Part shown: piece by piece, positions 1-6,955 of the stretch
How the letters are laid out: each line of letters opens with the position of its first letter
Position numbering within the stretch: position 1 is the stretch's first letter
NCBI GenBank assembly: GCA_022787165.1
Contig: JALFVL010000020.1
Span: forward strand, 45,877-109,876
From: Clostridiales bacterium
GTDB lineage: Bacteria; Bacillota; Clostridia; Christensenellales; Aristaeellaceae
Length of the DNA: 64,000 nt
Reading direction: 5' to 3'
Translations under genes and position numbers: made by a program
The notes under the pieces: generated by a model
Told to the model about the DNA's origin: nothing
Databases searched by the model: none
Seen by the model: only the letters and a program-made list of their open reading frames with translations

Positions 1-463
1 GCAGGCCGTCCGCGCCGGTGAGCGAGGGCGTAAGCATGAGGCCGGAGAGCGAGCTGTCCTGCGGCGTGTAGCGGCGCATCGTGAGCAGCTCGAGCGTCTG
101 CCCGCCGGAAAGGCCCGCGCGCAGCGTCAGCAGCGTCTCCTCGTCGCGCGCGAGGCTGAGCACGCCCGGCATGTACGTCGCCAGGATCGAGCCATAGCCG
201 CCGTTCTGGAAGAAATCGCCCATCTGCGCGTCGTGCCAGGCGCCGCGCTCCTCCTCGGAGAGCAGCCCATGCTCCACGATCAGCGCTTCAAGCTCGCTGA
301 GGAAGGCCTCATACGCGGGCTCGAGCGTCAGCAGGTCATCGACGCTCAGCAGGGGATCGCCCTCCCCCGCCAGCGCGCAGCCGGGCGCCAGCGCGGCACA
401 CACCAGTGTGCTACACACCAGTGTGGTACACACCAGTGCGGCGCACAGAAGCCGTCTTCCCAT
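1..463 (-). CDS. Secreted protein of unknown function, N-terminal part
   Basis: Reading leftward from an ATG at 461-463, the frame stays open to the window edge, so only about 154 N-terminal residues are visible and the C-terminus lies outside. Residues 1-32 form a Sec-type signal peptide (basic start MGRR, a long Leu/Val/Cys/Ala stretch, and a likely cleavage around ALAG). The mature part is acidic and helical at first (EEERGAWHDAQMGDFFQNGG), then beta-rich. I do not recognise a family. The gene lies 34 bases downstream of the NAGPA-domain gene ending at 498, in the same direction, and probably shares its transcript. The hydrophobic core is built from a 15-base tandem repeat. Confidence 0.6.
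   Translation of the reverse strand, partial: MGRRLLCAALVCTTLVCSTLVCAALAPGCALAGEGDPLLSVDDLLTLEPAYEAFLSELEALIVEHGLLSEEERGAWHDAQMGDFFQNGGYGSILATYMPGVLSLARDEETLLTLRAGLSGGQTLELLTMRRYTPQDSSLSGLMLTPSLTGADGL
394..438. repeat. 15-bp in-frame tandem repeat, three copies
   Basis: The core ACACACCAGT starts at 398, 413 and 428, an exact 15-base period. It lies inside the signal peptide of the leftmost gene and encodes consecutive TLVC-type units in the hydrophobic core. Because 15 is a multiple of three, gain or loss of a copy would change signal-peptide length without a frameshift. Confidence 0.85.
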
Positions 464-497
464 GGGGCCTTCCTCCCTTCCGCCCGGGCGGGCGCGC

Positions 498-1343
498 TTA
501 CCGCGTGAAATAGACGATGTCGCTGACGTTGCGCTCGCGGGAGCCGCTCGTCTTGTTGACCAGCTCGCCGTTGAGGACCATCGTCGCGCTGCCGCCGCCG
601 TCGAGGTTGTAGGCGACCTGGCAGCCCTGCTCGACAAACACCTGCTGCAGCTCCTGAAGCGTCATGCCCAGATCGCTCCAGCCGTCGCGGCGGCCGTCGG
701 CGACGATCACGACATAGTGGTTTTCGTCGACCCAGCCAATGGCCGTGCGCGGCTCGCGGACGGTATCGGCGGTGGAGATGATGTACTTCTCCGGCAGCGG
801 GACGATCTCGCCGCCGTCGACGAGCGTCGGCCCGAACGTGAAGCTCTGCACGACGCCGCTGTCGAGGTAAGCCTGCCCGTTGCCGGGCGCAAACGCACTG
901 GCAGGCAGCGCCTCAAACGACCCGTCCGCGTAGACGAGCAGCTGGTCGCGCGTCGATTCGAGGTCGCGGTAGAGCTCGCCGTTGCGGATGACGAGGTTGT
1001 ATTTGTCCTTGTAGTTGTAATAGTCGCCATTGATAGCGAGCACGGCGTCGTGGCGCTGCGCGATGGCGCTGGTGGCCTCGGCGTTGTCCTTCGAGTAGGC
1101 CTCGCCGGCGAACGCCGTTTGCAGCTGGTCGGGGCGCGAGACATAGACGTTGGCGACGAAGAAGCGCAGCTGCGTGCGGTTGAACGCGTAGCACCAGCGG
1201 TCGATCGTCACGCGGATCGTCTCGTCCTCGTAGGTCAGGGTGTCTTCGATAGTCTTGCTGTTGGGGAGCGTCGCGGCCTGCGCGGCGCAGAGGGGCAGCA
1301 GCGCCGCGAGCACGAGCGCGGCCAGGGAGAGGAGTTTCTTCAT
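498..1343 (-). CDS. Secreted phosphodiester glycosidase (NAGPA) family protein
   Basis: 281 residues. The signal peptide is MKKLLSLAALVLAALLPLCAAQA. The mature protein is a single NAGPA domain (Pfam PF09992), the family of N-acetylglucosamine-1-phosphodiester alpha-N-acetylglucosaminidase and bacterial exopolysaccharide-associated relatives. Visible family motifs are AINGDYYN near residue 105, VVIVADGRRDGWS near 210 and the glycine-rich NLDGGGSATMV near 245. It probably acts outside the membrane on a sugar phosphodiester in the cell wall or capsule; the substrate cannot be read from the sequence. It lies 27 bases downstream of a larger paralogue at 1371-2585, so the pair looks like a tandem duplication in one operon. 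Confidence 0.85.
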   Translation of the reverse strand: MKKLLSLAALVLAALLPLCAAQAATLPNSKTIEDTLTYEDETIRVTIDRWCYAFNRTQLRFFVANVYVSRPDQLQTAFAGEAYSKDNAEATSAIAQRHDAVLAINGDYYNYKDKYNLVIRNGELYRDLESTRDQLLVYADGSFEALPASAFAPGNGQAYLDSGVVQSFTFGPTLVDGGEIVPLPEKYIISTADTVREPRTAIGWVDENHYVVIVADGRRDGWSDLGMTLQELQQVFVEQGCQVAYNLDGGGSATMVLNGELVNKTSGSRERNVSDIVYFTR

Positions 1344-1370
1344 GCGGAATGCCTTTCGTCTGTCAGAGAT

Positions 1371-2585
1371 TTACTGCGGGTTGGCCATGAACATGATGAC
1401 GTCGCTGACGGAGCGCTCCGTGCCGCCGGAGGGCATGTTGACGACCTCGCCGAGGAAGTAGAGCGTCGTCGAGCCGCCGCCGTCGAGGTTGAAGGCGAAT
1501 TGCGCGCCCTCGTCGAGGAAGAGCTGCTGCAGCTGCGGGATGCTCGCGCCGGTGGAATAGCCGTCGCGGCGTCCGTCGACGACGATGACGATGTAGTGCA
1601 GCGGGCCCATCTGGCCAATGGCCGTGCGCGGCTCGTAGTAGCCGTCGGCGCAGGCGACGTAGAAGGACTTGGGCAGCGCCGTCGCCTGCCCGTTCTCCAC
1701 GAGCACGGGGCCGAACTCGAAGGTCTGCCAGGTGTTCTTCGCCTGAAGGTCGCTGGCGACGAGGCCCTGCTTGCCCGTGCGGTCGGTCAGGGCGGACATG
1801 TCGCCGTTTTCGTCGACGATGAGCAGATGATGCTTGGTGATGTTCTGCTTGCGCAGCAGCTCGCCGTTGCGGATGATGACGCCGTTGCGGTGATAGCGGC
1901 AGAAGTCCGCGTTGATGGCGAGCACGGGGCTGTAGCGTCCGGCGATGTCGCTGGTCGCCTCGTAGATGCCGCTGGTGAAGCTGTCGCCGGCGAAGGCCGT
2001 GCGCAGCTGGCTGACGTCGCTGAGCCTGATATCGCAGACGAAGTAGGTCATGCCGTCCTTCGTCTTTTGCTCGACAGAGACGCTCATCCGGTCGGTCTGA
2101 TAGGAGAGCTCGCCGGGCTCGTAGTGCTTGAAGCGCGTGCCCGCGGCGATCTCCTGCGCCTCCTGCTCCTCGGCCCTGGCCTGCTCCTGCGCCTGGGCGG
2201 CGGCGTTCTCAATCGCCTGCTGCTGCGCCTCGGCGCTGAAATTCATCGCCTCGTAGAGGGCCGTTCCGGGCTCGGGCGTCGCGCCGGGGAGCTGGCTGAC
2301 GGTCTTCTCGTTCTGCACGGCGGCCCAGTCGGCAAAGCGCTCCTGCACGCTGGGCACGTCGGCCATCGGGGCGCTCGCGCAGCACAGCGTCAGCAGCATC
2401 ACGGCGCAGCAGGCGCCCCACAGGACGCGCCCGGGCCGGCCGCCCGGCTGCGGCAGATCGTAGTAGCGCTTGCGGAAGCGCCCGGCATGCTCAAGGCGCG
2501 TCTCCTCCGGCGCGGGCCGGTCATAGCGCCGCTGCGGCGTGCGCTCAAACGCGTCAAGCGCGCCGCGCCTGTTTCTCTTCGGCAT
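1371..2585 (-). CDS. Membrane-anchored phosphodiester glycosidase (NAGPA) family protein
   Basis: 404 residues. The N-terminus is basic (about residues 1-55), followed by one transmembrane segment (about 58-75, VLWGACCAVMLLTLCCASA). Next is an Ala/Glu/Gln-rich helical spacer (about 125-155), then a C-terminal NAGPA domain with AINADFCRYH, IVVVDGRRDGYS and NLDGGGSTTLYF. The order predicts a type II membrane protein with its catalytic domain outside. It is close to the downstream 281-residue protein in the domain but carries a long N-terminal anchor instead of a signal peptide. The start ATG at 2583-2585 has an AAAGGGGG ribosome site, and a near-consensus promoter lies at 2620-2648. Confidence 0.85.
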   Translation of the reverse strand: MPKRNRRGALDAFERTPQRRYDRPAPEETRLEHAGRFRKRYYDLPQPGGRPGRVLWGACCAVMLLTLCCASAPMADVPSVQERFADWAAVQNEKTVSQLPGATPEPGTALYEAMNFSAEAQQQAIENAAAQAQEQARAEEQEAQEIAAGTRFKHYEPGELSYQTDRMSVSVEQKTKDGMTYFVCDIRLSDVSQLRTAFAGDSFTSGIYEATSDIAGRYSPVLAINADFCRYHRNGVIIRNGELLRKQNITKHHLLIVDENGDMSALTDRTGKQGLVASDLQAKNTWQTFEFGPVLVENGQATALPKSFYVACADGYYEPRTAIGQMGPLHYIVIVVDGRRDGYSTGASIPQLQQLFLDEGAQFAFNLDGGGSTTLYFLGEVVNMPSGGTERSVSDVIMFMANPQ

Positions 2586-2619
2586 GAACGGCCCCCTTTC
2601 GTCCGGAAATTCAGCCTAT

Positions 2620-2648
2620 ATTATACGACGATATCCGAAGCCTGTCAA
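2620..2648 (-). promoter_or_regulatory. Sigma-A type promoter for the NAGPA operon
   Basis: On the minus strand, TTGACA (2643-2648) and TATAAT (2620-2625) are separated by 17 bases. Both hexamers match the consensus exactly. The promoter lies 35 bases upstream of the start codon at 2585. Confidence 0.85.
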
Positions 2649-2667
2649 ACGGGAGGGGCGGGATGCC

Positions 2668-2703
2668 AAAAAGGCCCTCTTCCCCCAAACAGGGAAGAAG
2701 GCC
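2668..2703 (-). terminator. Rho-independent terminator
   Basis: On the minus strand a GGCCTTCTTCCC arm pairs with GGGAAGAGGGCC across a short loop and is followed by five T. It would end leftward transcripts from the M42/ECF unit before the NAGPA promoter. Confidence 0.75.
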
Positions 2704-2742
2704 CGCAGCCTGCCGTAAAAAGCCGCCTTGCAAATCTGACCC

Positions 2743-2897
2743 GTCTCAATCGTAGGCTGCTTTGCAGCCTGCTCTGAGACTACGTTTTCTTGAATTATTG
2801 ATTGGGGGACGTTGGGCTGCCGTCCAAGCCTGCCTGGGGCGCTGCCCCGGACCCCACAAGGGGCCTGGCCCCCCTGACCCTTCTTCGCTTCGCGCGG
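2743..2897 (+). repeat. Interspersed three-hairpin element, copy A
   Basis: Hairpin 1 (2743-2780) has outer arms GTCTCA/TGAGAC, an internal loop ATCGT opposite GCTC, and inner arms AGGCTGC/GCAGCCT. Hairpin 2 (2812-2827) is TTGGGC-TGCC-GTCCAA. Hairpin 3 (2836-2848) is GGGGC-GCT-GCCCC. The element ends in CTTCGCTTCGCGCGG (2883-2897). Other copies are at 40386-40515, 58090-58219, 45069-45118 (partial) and 6811-6865 (degenerate). The 2586-2910 gap holds this element, a terminator and a promoter, and no gene. Confidence 0.85.
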
Positions 2898-2910
2898 TGA
2901 AAAGCCGTTT

Positions 2911-3984
2911 TTAGAATCCCGCGATCACGTCGGCGTTCAGGTGCTCGATGACGGCGGCGGCGAGGCGCGCGGCGTTTTCAAGGTCTGCCGCGCTGGCGAG
3001 GCCGACCTGCGTGTGGATATAGCGGACGGGGACGCCCACGACGATGCAGGGGACGCCCAGGCCGGAGAGATGGATCGGCGCGCCGTTGGTCGAGCCGCCC
3101 GCGCGCACGCCGCTCTGCACGGGGATGCCCAGCCGCTCGCCCAGATCGAGCGCAAAGCGCTGGAAGCGGGGATGCGTGATCATCCGCGCGTCGATGAAGC
3201 GGAGCATCGGCCCCTTTTTGAGCGCGGTCTGCACCATGTAGGGCTCGGCGCAGGTGTCGTCCGCCGGGCAGCCCTCAAAGACGATCGCGACATCCGGCTT
3301 CACGCGGTTGGCGGTCACGGCCGCGCCGCGCGTGCCGACCTCCTCCTGGCAGGCCCAGGCCGCGACCGGATTGACCGCAAGGGCCTTCCCCTCCAGCACC
3401 GCGAGGGTGCCGGCGATGGCGGCGCAGCCGAGGCGGCAGTCAAACGCCTTGCCGCTCATCAGGTCATGCGCCTCGTCGTAGCGGAAGTCCACGTCCGGAA
3501 CGACGGGCTCGCCGATGCGGATATGGAAGTCGCGCTCAGCCTCCTCGCGGGAGCAGGCGCCCACGTCGATGCTCATGGCGCTCAGGTCGAGCTGATCCTG
3601 CTGCCCGGGGCGCATGTAGTGCGGCGGCGTGGTCGCGACGATGCCGGGCACGTATTCGCCCAGCGCGTTGCGCACGCGCACGCGATGCCCGGCGACACCG
3701 GCTTTGACCCAACCGCCCAGCGGCAGGAAGCGCAGCGTGCCGTCGGGCCGGATGGCCTGCACGATGAAGGAGACCTCGTCCGTGTGCGCGTCGAGCTGGA
3801 CGACGGGACGGCCCGCCTCGTTGCCGTGGCGGTCGCAGTAGAGGTTGCGCATCTTGTCCTCCTTCAGGACGCCGAAGGGCGCGGCGGCGCGGCGCAGGAC
3901 GGAGACAACCTCGTCCTCGAAGCCGGAGGCGCCGTTGGCATTGGAGAGATCGCGCGCGAGGGCGATCAGCCCGGAACGATTCAA
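2911..3984 (-). CDS. M42 family metallo-aminopeptidase
   Basis: 357 residues from a TTG at 3984, which has an AAGAAGG ribosome site 7 bases upstream. A TTG at 4014 would add ten residues but has its AGGA touching the start codon. Family landmarks of M42 (glutamyl aminopeptidase/FrvX type, binuclear zinc) are present: LDAHTDEVSF, SGKAFDCRLGC, CQEEVGTRGA, FEGCPADDT and the C-terminal RYIHTQVGLAS. These supply the usual His, Asp, Glu and His ligands. It should remove N-terminal residues from short peptides in the cytoplasm. It follows an ECF S component by 26 bases, so peptide or nutrient scavenging is a reasonable inference. Confidence 0.88.
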   Translation of the reverse strand: MNRSGLIALARDLSNANGASGFEDEVVSVLRRAAAPFGVLKEDKMRNLYCDRHGNEAGRPVVQLDAHTDEVSFIVQAIRPDGTLRFLPLGGWVKAGVAGHRVRVRNALGEYVPGIVATTPPHYMRPGQQDQLDLSAMSIDVGACSREEAERDFHIRIGEPVVPDVDFRYDEAHDLMSGKAFDCRLGCAAIAGTLAVLEGKALAVNPVAAWACQEEVGTRGAAVTANRVKPDVAIVFEGCPADDTCAEPYMVQTALKKGPMLRFIDARMITHPRFQRFALDLGERLGIPVQSGVRAGGSTNGAPIHLSGLGVPCIVVGVPVRYIHTQVGLASAADLENAARLAAAVIEHLNADVIAGF

Positions 3985-4010
3985 GCGAAGACCTTCTTTC
4001 TCTGACTCTG

Positions 4011-4562
4011 TCAATCCTTGCGCAGCGCGGGCACGGCCCGGCGAAGCGCCATGACGAGCACGGGGATGATGACGATGTGGACAATGATGCCGGGGACGGC
4101 ATTGGCGAATCCGCCGGCCCAGAAGGCGGCGAAGGTGAACGGCGAGCCGCTCACGCCGGAGAGCAGCGCGCGCACGATGCCCCAGACGACGCGCCCGGCA
4201 AGCATCGCGGCGATGAGCGCGGCATAGATCGAGGCGTTCTTCCTGGGCAGGCGGCGGTAGAGCACGCCCGCGACGAGGCCGTAGGTCGCCAGCTCAAAGC
4301 ACATGGCGACGCCGGTCGGGAAGATCGGCGGCATGCCGAAGAGCATAAAGCGCAGCAGCGGCGCGATGAAGCCGACGACGGCGGCATAGGCCGGCGCGCA
4401 GAGGAAGCCGCACAGCAGCACGGGGATATGCATCGGGGAAAGCGCGCTGCCGATCTGTGGGATTTGCCCGGTCAGAAACGGCAGCACCATGCACAGGGCG
4501 AGGCAGAGCGCGGCGGTGACGAGCTGGGTGACGTTGAGTCTTGAAGCATGGGGGGTGTTCAT
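4011..4562 (-). CDS. ECF transporter S component (substrate-binding membrane subunit)
   Basis: 183 residues from the ATG at 4560-4562, preceded by GGGAGAA. An upstream in-frame start at 4613 lies inside the leader and is less likely. The protein has about five or six membrane segments and the family motif SPMHIPVLLCGFLC, typical of S components in the Pfam PF12822 group. Such subunits capture a vitamin or other micronutrient and dock on a shared EcfT/EcfA energising module, which is not encoded here. The ligand is not identifiable. The gene has its own promoter and a hairpin at the start of its leader, and is co-transcribed with the M42 peptidase. Confidence 0.8.
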   Translation of the reverse strand: MNTPHASRLNVTQLVTAALCLALCMVLPFLTGQIPQIGSALSPMHIPVLLCGFLCAPAYAAVVGFIAPLLRFMLFGMPPIFPTGVAMCFELATYGLVAGVLYRRLPRKNASIYAALIAAMLAGRVVWGIVRALLSGVSGSPFTFAAFWAGGFANAVPGIIVHIVIIPVLVMALRRAVPALRKD

Positions 4563-4649
4563 TTGGATGGTTCTCCCTTCTGTTGTCAAGCCGTCTTGAA
4601 CGGGAGAAGGCATCTTCGTGATGCGGATTGGAACAGGAAATTCAGGGGG

Positions 4650-4673
4650 AAAAACAGACCGGCTTGGCCGGTC
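4650..4673 (-). terminator. Terminator-like hairpin at the start of the ECF leader
   Basis: On the minus strand GACCGGC-CAA-GCCGGTC (4657-4673) is followed by TGTTTTT. It begins about ten bases after the predicted transcription start and about 95 bases before the ECF start codon. It may be an attenuator; no known riboswitch class was recognised in the remaining leader. Confidence 0.5.
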
Positions 4674-4688
4674 GGTTATGCAGCTTTC

Positions 4689-4717
4689 ATCCTAGCACGC
4701 GGCGGGGCATTCGTCAA
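4689..4717 (-). promoter_or_regulatory. Promoter of the ECF S component / M42 operon
   Basis: On the minus strand TTGACG (4712-4717) and TAGGAT (4689-4694) are 17 bases apart. The promoter sits just downstream of the decayed cyuA remnant. Confidence 0.7.
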
Positions 4718-4725
4718 GCCCCCGC

Positions 4726-5057
4726 TTATCCCAGCATGATGCGCAGAATCTCCTTATCGGTCTGCCGCATGCCCTCCTTGCCCAGGCGGCCGACGCTGCG
4801 GATCGTGTTCTCCACGCCCTTTTTGACGATGCCCTCGCCGCCGCGGAACTGCTTGCCGACAGCGCCATCTGGTAGCCAATGAGCGCGGCATCGACGGCCT
4901 CGGCGATCTTCGCGGCGCAGGATGGCTTCGCGCCGTCGCAGATCGTGCCCGAGAGAATCGCCAGCGCGTTGACGATCGTGTGGTTGATGATGTAGAGGCT
5001 GCCGCCATGCAGGTAAGCGATCCCCGCGCCCGGGGCCGCCTTGCAGAGGCGTTCTCA
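4726..5057 (-). pseudogene. cyuA: 3' remnant of an L-cysteine desulfidase (UPF0597/CyuA) gene, frameshifted
   Basis: About 110 codons of the C-terminus of a UPF0597 protein remain. From about 5057 to 4860 one frame reads APGAGIAYLHGG, SLYIINHTIVNALAIL, then SGTICDGAKPSCAAKIAEAV, the Fe-S cysteine region typical of this family. Near 4860 the reading must shift by one base (one base is missing in the codon after ATG GCG) to continue in the frame ending GKQFRGGEGIVKKGVENTI and KEGMRQTDKEILRIMLG, stop at 4726. Upstream the frame meets a TGA almost at once and runs into the 3' end of the DUF3842 gene. The first roughly 300 codons are missing, so the gene is dead. Confidence 0.8.
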
Positions 5058-5062
5058 ACAAC

Positions 5063-5482
5063 TCACTCTCGCGCCGCCAGCGCGGCAATCTGCGAAACGG
5101 CGCTGTCAATCAGCTGGGCGAGCGTCATCTGCTGGGTACCGGCGACAATGCTTGAGCACTGGTTGACCGGCAGCAGCAGCTTGGTCGCGGCGCTGCGCCC
5201 GACGGCGACGGCCATCTCGGGCGTGATCTCGCCCAGGAGCGCGTCGGCCATCAGGATGCCGATTGGCCCGACGATCAGGTCGGCCGTTCGGCTGGCGACG
5301 ATCACGGGGTTGGCGCCGGTCGCGCCCTGGTCGGCGCCCGCCTTCAGCATGGCGGAGGTCGCCAGCGCGTTGGTGCCAATGGCGAGCACGCGATGGGGCG
5401 CGCCGATACCGGCGCGGCGCATGGCTTCGACCAGCAGCGCGCCCATGCGGCCGCCCTGGCCGTCGATGACGGCGATGGTCAT
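5063..5482 (-). CDS. DUF3842 family protein
   Basis: 139 residues, single domain. It starts MTIAVIDGQGGRMG, a Rossmann-like first strand with a glycine-rich loop typical of DUF3842, and continues with AIGTNALATSAMLKAGAD and GPIGILMADALLGEITPEMA. The fold looks like a small nucleotide-binding domain; no biochemical role is established that I know of. The ATG at 5480-5482 overlaps the stop of the upstream uridine-kinase-like gene by four bases (ATGA), so the two are translationally coupled. The cyuA remnant follows directly, suggesting an operon whose last gene was lost. Confidence 0.75.
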   Translation of the reverse strand: MTIAVIDGQGGRMGALLVEAMRRAGIGAPHRVLAIGTNALATSAMLKAGADQGATGANPVIVASRTADLIVGPIGILMADALLGEITPEMAVAVGRSAATKLLLPVNQCSSIVAGTQQMTLAQLIDSAVSQIAALAARE

Positions 5483-6573
5483 TCCTTGATCACCTCGTAA
5501 CGGTTGTTTCCTTCGGCGTCGGGCCGCACACGCAAAGCGAGGTCGCAGCGGCGAAGCACGCCGGTCTGTTCAAAATAGCGATTTTCCAGCGGAATCCAGA
5601 GCGAGCAAAAGCGCTCGTGCATCGCCGCGCCGTTGCGCGCGAGAATGCGCGCGCTCTGCGCCTGTCCATCCAGGGTCAGCAGGATGCGCAGGCCGTAGCG
5701 CGGCGAAAGCGACGGATGCAGGCTGTAGGAGCCCTCGACGATCGTGAGGCGGCCCGGCGCGCGCGTTTGCCCGGGCAGCAGCGTTCCGCTTTGGCAGTCG
5801 TAGCGGCGATAGAGGTAGGGACGGCCCTGGGAAAGCGGCAGAAGCACCTCCTCGAAGAAGCGCTCGTGGTCCACGTTTTCCCCGGGCGCAGCGTAGCGCT
5901 CGGGCGTCCGCTGCCCGGGGCGCAGGAAGAAGTCGTCCATGTGCAGCACGTCCGCGCCGTAGATCTCCCCAAGCAGCGCAGCGAGCGTCGTCTTGCCGCT
6001 GGCGCAGCAGCCGTCGATAGCGACGACGGCGCGGGACGAGCGCGCCATGAGCGCGTCCACGCGCGCAAGCAGCGGGAGCAGCCGGGCCAGCTCCGTGCGC
6101 ACGACGCGGTACGCCGGGGCATAGGCCGCGCGGAAGGCCTCGCTGTGGTGCAGCGGCGGGCAGCCGCAGACGAGGTAGGCCTGCGTCTGGCGGCGCACAG
6201 CCTCCGCGTCAAAGGGCAGCGCGAGCGCGGGAATCTGCGCGACGGCCGCGGCGAGCGCCTTGCGGCGCTCGGGCGTCTCGGCCCCGGCGCTGAGCAGGAA
6301 GAGCCTCAGCAGCGTTTCGGGCTGCACGAGCGCGCGTTGGCAGGGGGCCAGGTGCGCGCGGCTGAAGCTGCCCAGCTCCTCAAAGAGCGGCGCGTCCGCC
6401 GCCGCCGGGGAGAGCGCATGAAGCTCCCCGAGCAGCCGCGCGCGGGCCCGGCTCTCCTCCGGCGCGAAATGGCCGCAGCCCATGACGCTCTGGTAGAGCG
6501 CCTTGAGCAGATCGGCCATCTGCGCGGCAGGATAGCGAGAAAGCTGCGCATCAAAAAGAGAGGCCAGCTCCAT
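5479..6573 (-). CDS. Uridine-kinase-like P-loop NTPase with an extra N-terminal domain
   Basis: 364 residues. The C-terminal half (about 175-364) is a uridine kinase/phosphoribulokinase-like domain: Walker A GCCASGKTT at 188-196, the HMDDFFL strand near 211, a lid region rich in Arg/Tyr (PYLYRRYDCQSG) and IVEGSYSLHP. The first 165 residues form a separate helical domain with MGCGHFAPEESRARAR that I recognise only as a recurring partner of such kinases. It may phosphorylate a nucleoside or other small hydroxyl compound; the substrate is unknown. It heads an operon with the DUF3842 gene and has its own promoter at 6619-6647. Confidence 0.7.
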   Translation of the reverse strand: MELASLFDAQLSRYPAAQMADLLKALYQSVMGCGHFAPEESRARARLLGELHALSPAAADAPLFEELGSFSRAHLAPCQRALVQPETLLRLFLLSAGAETPERRKALAAAVAQIPALALPFDAEAVRRQTQAYLVCGCPPLHHSEAFRAAYAPAYRVVRTELARLLPLLARVDALMARSSRAVVAIDGCCASGKTTLAALLGEIYGADVLHMDDFFLRPGQRTPERYAAPGENVDHERFFEEVLLPLSQGRPYLYRRYDCQSGTLLPGQTRAPGRLTIVEGSYSLHPSLSPRYGLRILLTLDGQAQSARILARNGAAMHERFCSLWIPLENRYFEQTGVLRRCDLALRVRPDAEGNNRYEVIKE

Positions 6574-6618
6574 CCAAACCGCCTCCCTTCGTCGTTTGTC
6601 TTCTTATGAAACGGTTTG

Positions 6619-6647
6619 ATGATACGGCATTGGGCCGGGTTTGTCAA
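6619..6647 (-). promoter_or_regulatory. Promoter of the kinase-like/DUF3842 operon
   Basis: On the minus strand TTGACA (6642-6647) and TATCAT (6619-6624) are 17 bases apart, 46 bases before the ATG at 6573. Confidence 0.75.
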
Positions 6648-6711
6648 GCGGGGAAAGATGCTCGCCTGAAGGCCTGCCCGTTTGAATCCGGCCATGGTCA
6701 GCGGTATTTCA

Positions 6712-6760
6712 GATAAATATCATTATCATATTGACGAAACTGGCCGAATGGCAGTATAAT
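6712..6760 (+). promoter_or_regulatory. Promoter with adjacent operator-like inverted repeat
   Basis: TTGACG (6731-6736) and TATAAT (6755-6760) are 18 bases apart. Just upstream, 6712-6727 reads GATAAATATCATTATC, an imperfect palindrome (six of eight positions in each arm) that resembles Fur-type boxes such as GATAATGATAATCATTATC. The transcript would carry a leader of about 190 bases that contains degenerate repeat copy E. Confidence 0.65.
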
Positions 6761-6810
6761 TATATTGCATCATTTTTTCGTCTGAATGCTTCAACAGCGC
6801 GAAACGGAGC

Positions 6811-6865
6811 GGGGTCCGGGGCGACGCCTCCTAAGCAGGCTTGGCGACACCCTGCGATTGAGACG
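6811..6865 (-). repeat. Interspersed three-hairpin element, degenerate copy E
   Basis: On the plus strand GGGGTCCGGGGC, then AGCAGGCTTGG, then GCGATTGAGACGG line up with the reverse complement of copy A, with internal deletions. It lies in the 5' leader of the flavin reductase gene. The rest of the 6574-6955 gap holds two promoters and no gene. Confidence 0.6.
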
Positions 6866-6955
6866 GCCGCGTTTCACAAAGTTGGCGTTTGGACGAAAAT
6901 CCGTATTCATAGGGCGCGGTTTCTGATCGCGCTCAGGAGAAAGGAAGGAAAACGC

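Noticed and set aside
408..2777. A 789-codon open frame on the plus strand across the NAGPA genes
   Set aside because: It lies opposite two genes with signal peptide, promoter, ribosome sites and clear family motifs; its translation is Arg/Ala/Gly/Val-rich without any domain, as expected for antisense frames in GC-rich DNA.
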